DNA of 62,063 nt from DATCTV01 sp964400685 (GTDB lineage: Bacteria; Desulfobacterota; Desulfomonilia; UBA1062), in contig CAYNVT010000008.1 in NCBI GenBank assembly GCA_964400685.1, forward strand, positions 1 through 62,063. Direction: 5' to 3'. The notes beneath the pieces were generated by a model. The model searched no databases and had not been told where the DNA came from. It saw nothing but the letters and a program-made list of their open reading frames with translations. Every line of letters begins with the position of its first letter. Position 1 is the stretch's first letter. The translations under genes and the position numbers were made by a program. Of this stretch, positions 15,931 to 25,077 are shown in pieces.

Positions 15931-17823
15931 ATGGTAATTCCTGAATTTATACTCAAAAAACTGTTTGTCAAAGGCAGCATGAAAAAAGAAGGTGAAGGTT
16001 TCAGCTTCTGCATAAACAACACATTCGCACCGGCTACGCTTCTTTCCGTAGGGCTTGATATCGACGGTATGACAATTGACAAAAACAAACTGGCAATGGG
16101 CCCTGAAGATGGAAACCTCGTGGCTGCTGAGAAAATCACGCCGGATAACCCCCTGCCCCTTTCAGTGGGCGTTGTTTACAAAATATCCGTATCCGCTTCT
16201 TCAGGAACCGGAAAACTTACAATAAGAATAGACACGAAAGAAGCCGGCGAAATAACCTTCACCGTTCAGGCGGCAGGTGGTGAAAAGTCCGATTCGGCAA
16301 GAAAGCGATTCAAGGTCCCTCCCCTTCTGATTCCTTCACTCAAGGCCAAGGTGACAATCGACCTTGACGAAGAACTCGGCGAAATCAATCCCTTTGTTTA
16401 CGGACATTTCATTGAACATCTTGAAAGATGCATATATGACGGCATCTGGACCAGGGACGGCTCGGCCGTAAGAACAGACACATTTAACCTGATAAGCGCA
16501 ATAAAACCGCCTGTCATAAGATATCCGGGCGGCAATTTTGCAAGCGGATACCACTGGGAGGACGGCATCGGCCCCAGGGAAAACCGCCCTGAAAGGTTTG
16601 ACGAGGCATGGCAGTCGCATGAAACAAACATGGTTGGCACTGATGAATACATAAAATTCTGCCGGAGTCTTGGAACCGTTCCATTTCTTGTGATTAACGA
16701 CGGCAACGGCACGCCCGAAGAGGCAGCCCGATGGGTCGCATACTGTAATGAAAAGGCAAGCGGCCAGGAGGGCGGCCGCAGAGCTGCAAACGGTTTTATC
16801 GAACCTCATAATGTAAAAATCTGGGGAGCGGGCAACGAGGTCTGGGGACGCTGGCAGATAGGGCATACCGGCCCCACCGAATACACGGACAGGCTCAGAA
16901 AATTCGTCACGGCCATGCAGGAGGTCGATCCCGAAATACATATAGTCGCAGTGGGCGACAAGGTTCATACGGATTCACCGGACGATCCCGGATATATCTG
17001 GAACAGAACTGTCCTCGAAGAGGCAGGCGACATAATCGATTCCATATCGTTTCATATCTATCAGCCTGAAAATGAAGGATGGAGGGAAAGCTATGACCGG
17101 GAAAGCCTGCACAAAACGGTATGTGCAGCACCCCTTTCAGCTGAACGTGTCATAAAGAGGATTGCCGGACAGATAAGAAAATATGCACCAGGGTCAAATA
17201 TCGGCATCACCTTTGATGAGTGGAATCTGTGGCTGCCGCCCGGGCCCGGTGCATCGTCGATGCACAACATAAACTACTGCATGCGTGACGCCGTTTACTG
17301 TGCGGGCATGCTGAACGCTTTTCAACGCCAGTGCAAAGACCTGTTCATGGCGAACCTGGCCCAGCTTGTCAATGTGCTGCCCGCAATCGTTACTGACGAA
17401 TCAAGGGCCTTTGCAACTGCCATATATTACCCGTTTTTGATGTACACAAGGATGCAGAAGCTTTCCGTAGGGTTGAGGGTCGAGAGTCCGGCATTTGACT
17501 CGGAAGCACTGGGCAATATTGAGGCCTTTAAAAATGTCCCCTGGCTCGATGCAGTGGCAACACGCTCTTATGATGAGAGGCGTCTCGCAATCGGCCTTAT
17601 TAACCGCCATCCCACAAGACGGATGAAAATCAGCATAAGCCTTAAAAATACGGGGCCTGGGATTCATCCTGTACGCATAAGCATACTTTCAGCAGAATCG
17701 CCGCTCATTGAAAACAGCTTTGCAACTCCCCATGCAATAAAACTTGAAGAAAAACCTTTGAATATTAAGACGGATTCATTTAGTATCGAAATTCCAGCAT
17801 GCTCAGTAGCAGTGCTGGATTAA
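15931..17823 (+). CDS. GH51 alpha-L-arabinofuranosidase with N-terminal extension
   Basis: 630 residues. Residues about 140-630 form the GH51 enzyme: PFVYGHFIEHLERCIYDGIW, RYPGGNFASGYHWEDGIGP, acid/base E303 in GNEVWG, nucleophile E430 in TFDEWNLW, and a C-terminal beta-sandwich. These retaining enzymes release terminal arabinofuranose from arabinan or arabinoxylan oligosaccharides. There is no signal peptide, so it acts in the cytoplasm on imported oligosaccharides. Residues 1-135 are an extra beta-rich domain not part of the usual 500-residue enzyme. GGGAGGG precedes ATG 15931. Confidence 0.92.
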   Translation: MVIPEFILKKLFVKGSMKKEGEGFSFCINNTFAPATLLSVGLDIDGMTIDKNKLAMGPEDGNLVAAEKITPDNPLPLSVGVVYKISVSASSGTGKLTIRIDTKEAGEITFTVQAAGGEKSDSARKRFKVPPLLIPSLKAKVTIDLDEELGEINPFVYGHFIEHLERCIYDGIWTRDGSAVRTDTFNLISAIKPPVIRYPGGNFASGYHWEDGIGPRENRPERFDEAWQSHETNMVGTDEYIKFCRSLGTVPFLVINDGNGTPEEAARWVAYCNEKASGQEGGRRAANGFIEPHNVKIWGAGNEVWGRWQIGHTGPTEYTDRLRKFVTAMQEVDPEIHIVAVGDKVHTDSPDDPGYIWNRTVLEEAGDIIDSISFHIYQPENEGWRESYDRESLHKTVCAAPLSAERVIKRIAGQIRKYAPGSNIGITFDEWNLWLPPGPGASSMHNINYCMRDAVYCAGMLNAFQRQCKDLFMANLAQLVNVLPAIVTDESRAFATAIYYPFLMYTRMQKLSVGLRVESPAFDSEALGNIEAFKNVPWLDAVATRSYDERRLAIGLINRHPTRRMKISISLKNTGPGIHPVRISILSAESPLIENSFATPHAIKLEEKPLNIKTDSFSIEIPACSVAVLD

Positions 17824-17855
17824 AAACCCGACAAATTAAAACTCAGGAGGTATTT

Positions 17856-18302
17856 ATGAAGTCTAAAATGTGTGCTGTAATCGGATTACTTTTAATGTTT
17901 TCTGCAACATATATCGGTTGTACGGGTGGACTCGGGGCAGCAGCAGTAGCCGGAGCTATTGTTTATTATGAAGCAAAGTCGAATTCAGACATCGCCGAGG
18001 TTGAACTGAAGGCAACACCCGAAGCAATATATCAGAAGGCCCTGGAAATCGCCAGTAAAACCCCTGATGTGAAAATTTTAAAACAGGATAACAAAAAATT
18101 AACCCTCGAATTTTCAAAAGGTGAACGGACTGCCACCCTCGAAATTAAAGCCAAAAAAGATGGTTTTTCCCTGCTGACAATCGAATCGAAAAAGACGAAA
18201 GGTGACGAGGAGAAAACACCCAACCTCGTTCTTGCATCTGTCACAAAAATCTGCGACGAGATGGGCATAGAATACAAGGTTGAAAACAAGAAAAAATTCT
18301 AA
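17856..18302 (+). CDS. DUF3568-like lipoprotein
   Basis: 148 residues from ATG 17856 (AGGAGG five bases upstream; the longer frame to 17799 has none). Lipoprotein signal ending TYIGC, then GGLGAAAVAGAIVYYEAK and a compact alpha/beta domain (ATPEAIYQKALEIA...TLEFSKGERTATLEIKAKKDG...LTIESKKTKGDE) typical of the small DUF3568 family. It probably sits on the outer membrane facing the periplasm. Function unknown. The stop is only 3 bp from the stop of the convergent DUF4410 gene. Confidence 0.78.
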   Translation: MKSKMCAVIGLLLMFSATYIGCTGGLGAAAVAGAIVYYEAKSNSDIAEVELKATPEAIYQKALEIASKTPDVKILKQDNKKLTLEFSKGERTATLEIKAKKDGFSLLTIESKKTKGDEEKTPNLVLASVTKICDEMGIEYKVENKKKF

Positions 18303-18305
18303 CAG

Positions 18306-19070
18306 TTATTTGACCGTCTGCTCACTGATATATTGAAGCAGGGTTTTTGCAATTTGAGAGCCCTGCTTCTTAACATCATTTTCCGTAGCCCCCTTTGAAA
18401 GTACATACTGGGCCGCCATCGTATAAGGATTTTTTGTTATCAGGCCTCCGGGGGTCTTTTTTGATCCACTGTCAGAACCAATATGCAGAAAAGGCTCGCT
18501 GTAATTTCCGGAAAGGTCATAAACGTCGACTTCAATCTGTATGCTGTCAGCGCCTTTCCCGAAACCGACTGTTGAACTCAGCGCCCTGTTTCCTTCATCA
18601 ACTTTTGAGAACCATCCAGTTACAAGCCATCCAACAGATGGCAGCTTAAGGTCCTGAGGGATGAAATCTTTTCTTAAACCCGAAGGATTCGGACGATAAT
18701 CCACCTTCTGCCCTGCATCCTGCAATCCCTTGACAATAGAAGCTGACAGGGTGGAAATCAGCTTGAGAGCCTTCAAGGAAGGATCTTCATCAGGCTTGAG
18801 GGCATCGAGCCTCTTTTTCACAATACCTTCCCTTTTGATTATCGAGACTTTCTGGATCTGTTCAGGATCAAGATAAAAATCCGTAACATATATGATGGAA
18901 GGCTTTACCATGACTTTTACTTGATTATCTCCGCCCTGCATGAGGGTAGTATCATCCGTGCCGGTTGAACTCTGAGTAACGGCTGCCGGGACTGAGCCTG
19001 CTGTCAGGTTTATTGTCAATAGAACACCGCAAAACAGAACCGTTATGAAAATCTTCAAAATCTTCGGCAT
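18306..19070 (-). CDS. DUF4410 exported protein
   Basis: 254 residues. Signal peptide 1-30 (LFCGVLLTINLTAGSVPAA). The mature part has IIYVTDFYLDPEQIQK, LVTGWFSKVDEGNRALSSTVGFGKG and QIEVDVYDLSG, the layout of DUF4410, a periplasmic/lipoprotein family of unknown role with GNA1162/CsgG-like features. Its start region faces the RND operon, leaving a 149-bp divergent promoter region. Confidence 0.82.
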   Translation of the reverse strand: MPKILKIFITVLFCGVLLTINLTAGSVPAAVTQSSTGTDDTTLMQGGDNQVKVMVKPSIIYVTDFYLDPEQIQKVSIIKREGIVKKRLDALKPDEDPSLKALKLISTLSASIVKGLQDAGQKVDYRPNPSGLRKDFIPQDLKLPSVGWLVTGWFSKVDEGNRALSSTVGFGKGADSIQIEVDVYDLSGNYSEPFLHIGSDSGSKKTPGGLITKNPYTMAAQYVLSKGATENDVKKQGSQIAKTLLQYISEQTVK

Positions 19071-19163
19071 ATGATCAGGATCCTTTTTTGTTAACTCTAT
19101 TAGTTTATGCCGATTTTCATTGTAAGAGAAAAATAAAAAAAATTTAATTTGCTCATTAAAAAA

Positions 19164-19191
19164 TTGAAGAATACCGTTTAGTCATTATAAT
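19164..19191 (+). promoter_or_regulatory. Candidate sigma-70 promoter for the RND efflux block
   Basis: TTGAAG at 19164-19169 and a perfect TATAAT at 19186-19191, spaced 16 bp, lie 28 bp before the ATG of the first efflux gene. No regulator gene is adjacent, and I see no obvious operator palindrome. Confidence 0.5.
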
Positions 19192-19219
19192 ATTGAGTGA
19201 ACAGTAATCAGGAGGGATT

Positions 19220-20452
19220 ATGAACCGAATGAAATTATTTTTCTCATTGAAGAGTCTGAGACCGGAAACAATCATAAAGATTTCTGCAGCAGTGCTTGTT
19301 CTATTCTTAATATCAGGCACGGGCTGCGAAAAGATTAAAATGATGAAGGTGAAGAAAATGCTCGGCAACGCGGAAACCGCCGTAAGCATAATGACAGTTA
19401 AAACCAAGGATACGCCAATCGTTTTCGAGTACATCGGTGAAACCGAGAGTTCCCACATGGTTGAAATCAGGGCCAGGGTCCAGGGATTTCTCGACCAGCA
19501 GCTTTATGAAGAGGGCCGTATGGTCAAGGCCAACCAGCCCATGTTCATAATTGACCAGAAGCCTTTCAAGGCAAACCTCCAGGCGGCCAAAGGACAGCTT
19601 GCACAGCAGGAGGCCAGACATTCAACCGCACAGGCCAACCTGAACAGGATAAGGCCTCTGGCTGCGAAAAACGCGGTCAGCCAGAAAGACCTTGATGACG
19701 CCGTTGGCCAGGAGCAGGAAACGGCCGCCGCTGTCCTTGCAGCCAAAGCCCAGGTGACGGAAGCGGAGCTCAACCTGAGCTATACAGTAATCAGCTCTCC
19801 TATAGTCGGGTTATCTTCAAACGCCAAGAAACAGACCGGCAGCTATATCTCGGCAGGTCCTGACAGCCTACTGACATATGTTGCCCAGATAGATCCCATG
19901 TGGGTCAACTTCAGTATTTCCGAAAATGAATACCTCAGCCTGTCAAAACAAACACAGTCAAAAGAACTGATAATACCGAAGTATGAAGACTTCGATGTCG
20001 AGATAGTCCTCGCCGACGGCTCCATATACCCCCAGAAAGGCAAGCTGATGTTCGCTGACCCGTCCTTCAGCCTTGAAACCGGGACCTTCCTTGTAAGGGC
20101 CCAGGTCAACAACAAGCAGGGACTTCTGAAGCCGGGGGAATTTGTAAGGGTCCACATGAAGGGAGCCATAAGACCAAATGCCGTTACCGTCCCGAGAAGT
20201 TCTGTCCTTGAAGGAGCAAAAGGCAATTTCGTATGGATAATAACAGATGGCGGTAAGGCGTCCGTCAGACAGATAACCCTTGGGCAGTGGGTCGGCAATG
20301 ATGTCATCGTAAACAGCGGTCTGTTCGTCGGTGACAAGGTCGTTGTCGACGGTTTTCAGAAGCTTTCTGATGGTCTGAAAGTGGACAAAGTTACAGAGGT
20401 CGCCGCTACTGACAACACTCCCAAAAGTGCGCCTGTAACAAAAACCAAATAG
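19220..20452 (+). CDS. RND efflux membrane fusion protein (first copy)
   Basis: 410 residues. Lipoprotein-type signal with LFLISGTGC. Then the MFP (AcrA/MexA-like) architecture: lipoyl halves (VEIRARVQGFLDQQLYEEG...), an alpha-hairpin (LAQQEARHSTAQANLNRIRPLAAKNAVSQKDLDDA), beta-barrel and membrane-proximal domain. It is anchored in the inner membrane and joins the RND pump to the outer-membrane channel. AGGAGGG precedes ATG 19220. First gene of the five-gene efflux block; 14 bp before the pump gene. Confidence 0.95.
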   Translation: MNRMKLFFSLKSLRPETIIKISAAVLVLFLISGTGCEKIKMMKVKKMLGNAETAVSIMTVKTKDTPIVFEYIGETESSHMVEIRARVQGFLDQQLYEEGRMVKANQPMFIIDQKPFKANLQAAKGQLAQQEARHSTAQANLNRIRPLAAKNAVSQKDLDDAVGQEQETAAAVLAAKAQVTEAELNLSYTVISSPIVGLSSNAKKQTGSYISAGPDSLLTYVAQIDPMWVNFSISENEYLSLSKQTQSKELIIPKYEDFDVEIVLADGSIYPQKGKLMFADPSFSLETGTFLVRAQVNNKQGLLKPGEFVRVHMKGAIRPNAVTVPRSSVLEGAKGNFVWIITDGGKASVRQITLGQWVGNDVIVNSGLFVGDKVVVDGFQKLSDGLKVDKVTEVAATDNTPKSAPVTKTK

Positions 20453-20466
20453 CAGGGAGAATAGCC

Positions 20467-23400
20467 ATGTTCTCCAAATTCTTTATCGAAAGGCCCATAT
20501 TCGCTTCCGTCATATCGCTCATAATAGTTATCGGAGGAGCGGTCGCGCTGTTTAACCTTCCCATCGCTCAATACCCTGATATTACGCCTCCCTGCATAAC
20601 AGTCTCGACCGTATACCCGGGAGCAAGTGCGGATGTCGTTTCGGACAATGTCGCAGCCCCGATAGAGCTTCAGGTAAACGGCGCCGACAACATGATCTAT
20701 ATGCAGTCCGCATCCTCCAGCACGGGCAACATGACTCTGAGCGTCTACTTTGACATAGGCACCGACCCCGACATGGCGCAGGTTGACGTTCAGAACAGGG
20801 TGCAGACCGCCATGCCTCAGCTGCCTGATTCGGTCCAGCAGCAGGGCGTTCAGGTGCAGAAGAAATCAAGCGCATTCATGATGATAATCGCGGTCTATTC
20901 GCCGGGCGGAAGATATGACCAGAACTATGTCGCCAATTATGCAAATCTTTACGTGCTCGATGCAATCAAGAGGATCGAGGGCGCAAACCAGAGCGCCATC
21001 CTGGGCATGCCTGACTATGCGATGAGGATATGGCTCAAGCCCGACAGGCTGGTGCAACTGGGGCTTACCGCAACCGATGTAGCAAACGCCATCAAGAACC
21101 AGAACCAGCAGTTCGCAGTAGGAAAGATAGGACAGTCGCCAACAAACGGCAGGGTCGAACAGACCTTCTCAGTGGCGACAAAGGGAAGGTTAACCGAACC
21201 AAGCGAGTTCGAGAACATAATTTTGAAGACTCAACAGAACGGAGCCATAGTGAGGCTCAAAGATGTCGGCAGGGCTGAACTCGGGGCAAAAGACTATTCG
21301 GTCAGATGCAGATACAACCGCCAGACCGCAACGCTCATCGCCGTGTATCAGCAGCCGGGCGCAAATGCCATTGAGGTTTCAGAGAAGGTCAAGGCGACCA
21401 TCGCCGACCTGTCGAAATCATTCCCCGACGGAATAGCTTGCAAGGTCTCACTTGATACGACAACATTCATAAATGCATCGATCAAGGAAGTCGAGATTAC
21501 CTTCATGATCGCAGTAATACTGGTCATCCTCGTCGTTTTCCTGTTCCTTCAGAGCTTCAGGGCGACGTTGATACCTATACTTGCAGTTCCCATATCGATC
21601 ATAGGAACCGCAGCGGGCATGCTGCTCTTCGACTTTTCCATCAACATGCTCACCCTGTTCGGGATGGTGCTCGCAATCGGGATCGTCGTCGATGACGCCA
21701 TAGTCGTCGTCGAGAATGTCGAAAGAAACATGACGCAGCACAAGCTGCCGCCTAAGGAGGCGGCGATAAGGGCCATGGAGGAAGTCTCCGGCCCTGTCGT
21801 CGCGATCGTGCTCGTGCTGTGCGCGGTCTTTGTCCCGGTCGCATTTCTATCGGGAATGACAGGACAGCTATACAAACAGTTCGCCATAACTATCGCCATA
21901 TCCGTTGTACTGTCCGGACTCATGGCATTGACGCTGTCCCCTGCAATGGCGGCACTCATCCTCAAGGAAAGGGAAGAATCCAAATTCTTTTTCTTCAGAT
22001 GGTTCAACGATGCCTTTGGAAAATTCACGAACAAATATGTCAGCGGCGTGAGCAAGGTCATAGGAAAAAAGAAGGTGAGCCTGATAGTTTTCGCGGTCAT
22101 GATAATAATTATTGGAATCATGTTCAAAGAGGTCCCGACCTCGTTCGTTCCGACAGAAGACCAGGGCTACCTATTCGGTATCTCTCTGCTACCCGATGCG
22201 GCAAGCCTCGACAGAACCCAGGACGTCGACAGCAAGGCGGCCGACTTCTTCCTGAAACAACCGGCGGTCCAGGATGTCAGCGAATTCGATGGATACTCGC
22301 TGATCGATTCCCAGATCAAGACGAATGCAGGCGTCCTCTTCGTATCGCTGAAGGATTTTGAGGAAAGAAAAGGCATGAAACTTTCCGCCCCCATGCTTCA
22401 GTTCGCGGCATTGCTGGAATTCAGAAAATACAAGGAAGCGCAGGTGTTTCCTGTCAATCCCCCGTCAATCCCCGGTCTCGGAAACATGGGAGGTTTCCAG
22501 TTCTGGATACTCAACAAGGGTGAAGGGGATATAACCAAACTGCAGGAGGTCACGGACAAATTCGTCGATGAGGCAAAGAAGAGGCCTGAGCTTGCCAGCA
22601 TATCTTCGACAATGGAGGCCTATTCGCAGCAGCTCTGGGTCGATGTCGACAGAGAAAAGGCGGAAGCGCTGAAGGTCCCGGTTCAGGATGTCTATCAGAC
22701 CATGCAGATACTCTTCGGATCCGCCTATGTAAGCCAGTTCACGAAGTTCAGCAGGCTGTGGCAGGTTATCGTTCAGGCCGAATCCCAGTACAGGATTACG
22801 CCCGAATCGCTCGGTATGGCCTATGTCCGCTCCAATGACGGCAATATGATACCGCTGAAGGCCGTCATGACCTACAAATATTCATCCGGCCCGGACATCG
22901 TCTCCAGGTTCAACAACTTCCCGGCTGCGAGCGTAACAGGAAACGCTGCATCGGGATACAGTTCTGGCCAGGCGATTGATGCGATGGAAGACGTCGCGGC
23001 ACAGGTCTTGCCGCAGGATTTCAGCTTCTCCTGGATGGGAGAGGCTTTCGAAGAAAAGAAATCGGGTTCAGCCTCTACAATGGTCTTTGCATTCGGTCTT
23101 GTGATGGTGTTCCTGATTCTGGCGGCTCAATATGAGAAGTGGTCGCTTCCTCTGGGAGTCCTCATGGCCGTACCGTTCGCACTGTTTGGAGCCATGCTGG
23201 CCATTGTCCTGAGAGGCATCGAGAACGACATCTACTTCCAGATCGGTCTTCTTACACTGATTGCACTCGCAGCTAAAAATGCCATTCTGATATTCGAATT
23301 CGCAGTCGATATCCGGAAGGAAGGTAAGAGCGCCGTGGAAGCGGCAGTGGAAGCGGCGAGACTCAGAATAAGGCCGATTATCATGACATCACTGGCCTTC

Positions 23401-23610
23401 ATCCTGGGCTGTGTGCCTCTTGCAATAGCCTCAGGTGCATCGGCCAACAGCAGACACTCCATCGGAACAGGAGTTATAGGGGGAATGCTCATGGCCTCGC
23501 TGGTCGCAATATTCTTCATACCCATGTTCTTCGTACTGCTTTCCAAGGACAAGGGGAAAGGAGATTCAAAAGAAAATGAGACAGCAAAAATCGAAGGGGA
23601 GGTGAAGTAA
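20467..23610 (+). CDS. RND (HAE-1/AcrB-like) efflux pump (first copy)
   Basis: 1047 residues with 12 transmembrane helices and two large periplasmic loops. It starts FFIERPIFASVISLIIVIGG. The proton-relay pair D-D is in GIVVDDAIVVVENVERNM (TM4), and the TM10 lysine in ALAAKNAILIFEFAV. The pattern matches the HAE-1 group, which exports hydrophobic drugs, bile salts or lipids by proton antiport. GGGAGAA lies upstream of ATG 20467. The channel gene begins one base after the stop. Confidence 0.97.
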   Translation: MFSKFFIERPIFASVISLIIVIGGAVALFNLPIAQYPDITPPCITVSTVYPGASADVVSDNVAAPIELQVNGADNMIYMQSASSSTGNMTLSVYFDIGTDPDMAQVDVQNRVQTAMPQLPDSVQQQGVQVQKKSSAFMMIIAVYSPGGRYDQNYVANYANLYVLDAIKRIEGANQSAILGMPDYAMRIWLKPDRLVQLGLTATDVANAIKNQNQQFAVGKIGQSPTNGRVEQTFSVATKGRLTEPSEFENIILKTQQNGAIVRLKDVGRAELGAKDYSVRCRYNRQTATLIAVYQQPGANAIEVSEKVKATIADLSKSFPDGIACKVSLDTTTFINASIKEVEITFMIAVILVILVVFLFLQSFRATLIPILAVPISIIGTAAGMLLFDFSINMLTLFGMVLAIGIVVDDAIVVVENVERNMTQHKLPPKEAAIRAMEEVSGPVVAIVLVLCAVFVPVAFLSGMTGQLYKQFAITIAISVVLSGLMALTLSPAMAALILKEREESKFFFFRWFNDAFGKFTNKYVSGVSKVIGKKKVSLIVFAVMIIIIGIMFKEVPTSFVPTEDQGYLFGISLLPDAASLDRTQDVDSKAADFFLKQPAVQDVSEFDGYSLIDSQIKTNAGVLFVSLKDFEERKGMKLSAPMLQFAALLEFRKYKEAQVFPVNPPSIPGLGNMGGFQFWILNKGEGDITKLQEVTDKFVDEAKKRPELASISSTMEAYSQQLWVDVDREKAEALKVPVQDVYQTMQILFGSAYVSQFTKFSRLWQVIVQAESQYRITPESLGMAYVRSNDGNMIPLKAVMTYKYSSGPDIVSRFNNFPAASVTGNAASGYSSGQAIDAMEDVAAQVLPQDFSFSWMGEAFEEKKSGSASTMVFAFGLVMVFLILAAQYEKWSLPLGVLMAVPFALFGAMLAIVLRGIENDIYFQIGLLTLIALAAKNAILIFEFAVDIRKEGKSAVEAAVEAARLRIRPIIMTSLAFILGCVPLAIASGASANSRHSIGTGVIGGMLMASLVAIFFIPMFFVLLSKDKGKGDSKENETAKIEGEVK

Positions 23611-23611
23611 T

Positions 23612-25051
23612 ATGAAGAAAGCGATACTTTACCTTCTTGCCCTTGCTCTCTTCACGGGCTGCGCAATAGGAAAAGACTACAAAAGGCCTCAGATCGATAT
23701 CCCTGACAAGTACAGCATCCAGGAAAAGACTGCAAAAGAGCAGATCGACTCGGCCTGGTGGGAAGGTTTCAACGACCCCAAACTGAATGTTCTGATTGTC
23801 GAGTCGATAAAACAGAATCAGGATGTCAGGATAGCTGTTGCGCGCATAAGCGAATATGCGGGACGTTATCAGGCTACAAAATCAGAGATGTTCCCTCAGG
23901 TTGGTGCAGGCGCGCAGGGAGGAAGGCAGAAGATTCCGGACAATGACATACTGTCGCTGATGGGAATGAATCCGACCTACAATACATGGACTGTCAGCGC
24001 CAATGCAAACTGGGAGCTTGACATATGGGGAAAACTGAGAAGGGCCAACGAGGCGGCCAGAGCGGATCTTCTCTCACAGGAATACTCGAAGAGGGCCGTG
24101 CTTCTGAGTCTTGTCACATCGGTGGCGCAGGGATATCTTAACCTGATCAATCTCGATCTGCAGCTCGTCATCTCGAAACAGACCGCCGACAGCCGCAAAG
24201 GGACATTGCAGATTTTCCAGGACAGGTATGCAGGCGGAGTCGTATCAGAGGTTGAGCTGAGTCAGGTCATATCAGAATATCAACTTGCGCTGGCCAAGAT
24301 ACCCCAGATAGAAAAAGCGATATCCCAGCAGGAAAACGCCTTGTGCCTGTTGCTGGGAAGGAATCCCGGACACATAGACAGAAATGTGGATCCAGACAAC
24401 CAGCAGCTGCCGCTCATTCCTTCAGGGCTTCCATCCGACCTTCTGGAAAGGCGGCCCGACATCATGCAGGCAGAGCAGGCCCTGGTCGCGGCCAATGCCA
24501 AGATCGGCGTTGCGAAAGCGCAATACTTCCCGAGCATATCCCTTACAGCCGCACTGGGCTCCACAAGTGCGGAGCTGTCGGACCTGTTCACAGGACCTGC
24601 ACAGGTATGGAATTTTACGGTACCGATCACCATGCCCATATTTACTGCAGGCGCAATAAGAGGACAGGTGAAGGCAGCCGAAGCGGTCAGGGAAGAGACC
24701 CTGGCCAACTATAAAAAGACGATTCAGGCGGCTTTTGCAGATGTGGACGATTCGCTTACAGGCTATCAGAAAATAACCGAACAGGGCGCTGCACAGGAAA
24801 AGCAGGTCCAGGCTCTCAGGAATTACCGTGACCTTTCATATCTCAGGTATGAGAATGGATACACCGATTATCTGGAGGTTCTGGATGCGGACAGCAGGCT
24901 TTTCGATACGGAACTATCCTATGTGCAGACAAAGAGCAATCAGGCATTCGCAGTTGTAAGCATATACAAAGCCATGGGCGGAGGCTGGAAACAGGCTGAG
25001 ACCATCCTTGATCCCCCTAAACAGGAACCGGGGAAAGCGGATAAGAAATAA
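23612..25051 (+). CDS. Outer-membrane efflux channel (TolC/OprM-NodT family lipoprotein)
   Basis: 479 residues. Lipoprotein signal with LFTGC (Cys17). NodT/OprM hallmarks: WWEGFNDPKLNVLI, NWELDIWGKLRRANEAARA, GLPSDLLERRPDIMQAEQALVAANAKIGVAKAQYFPS (split over the two repeats), and the late YRYENGYTDYLEVLDA segment. It trimerises to form the periplasm-spanning exit duct. GGGGAGGTGAAG precedes ATG 23612. It is the only channel gene among two MFP and two pump genes, so both pumps probably share it. Confidence 0.95.
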   Translation: MKKAILYLLALALFTGCAIGKDYKRPQIDIPDKYSIQEKTAKEQIDSAWWEGFNDPKLNVLIVESIKQNQDVRIAVARISEYAGRYQATKSEMFPQVGAGAQGGRQKIPDNDILSLMGMNPTYNTWTVSANANWELDIWGKLRRANEAARADLLSQEYSKRAVLLSLVTSVAQGYLNLINLDLQLVISKQTADSRKGTLQIFQDRYAGGVVSEVELSQVISEYQLALAKIPQIEKAISQQENALCLLLGRNPGHIDRNVDPDNQQLPLIPSGLPSDLLERRPDIMQAEQALVAANAKIGVAKAQYFPSISLTAALGSTSAELSDLFTGPAQVWNFTVPITMPIFTAGAIRGQVKAAEAVREETLANYKKTIQAAFADVDDSLTGYQKITEQGAAQEKQVQALRNYRDLSYLRYENGYTDYLEVLDADSRLFDTELSYVQTKSNQAFAVVSIYKAMGGGWKQAETILDPPKQEPGKADKK

Positions 25052-25077
25052 AAATCACTCAGGGCTGAGGATAGATA

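Noticed and set aside
16336..16968. A 210-codon minus-strand frame inside the GH51 gene
   Set aside because: It covers the conserved GH51 catalytic core on the plus strand; its translation is Cys- and Phe-rich without structure.
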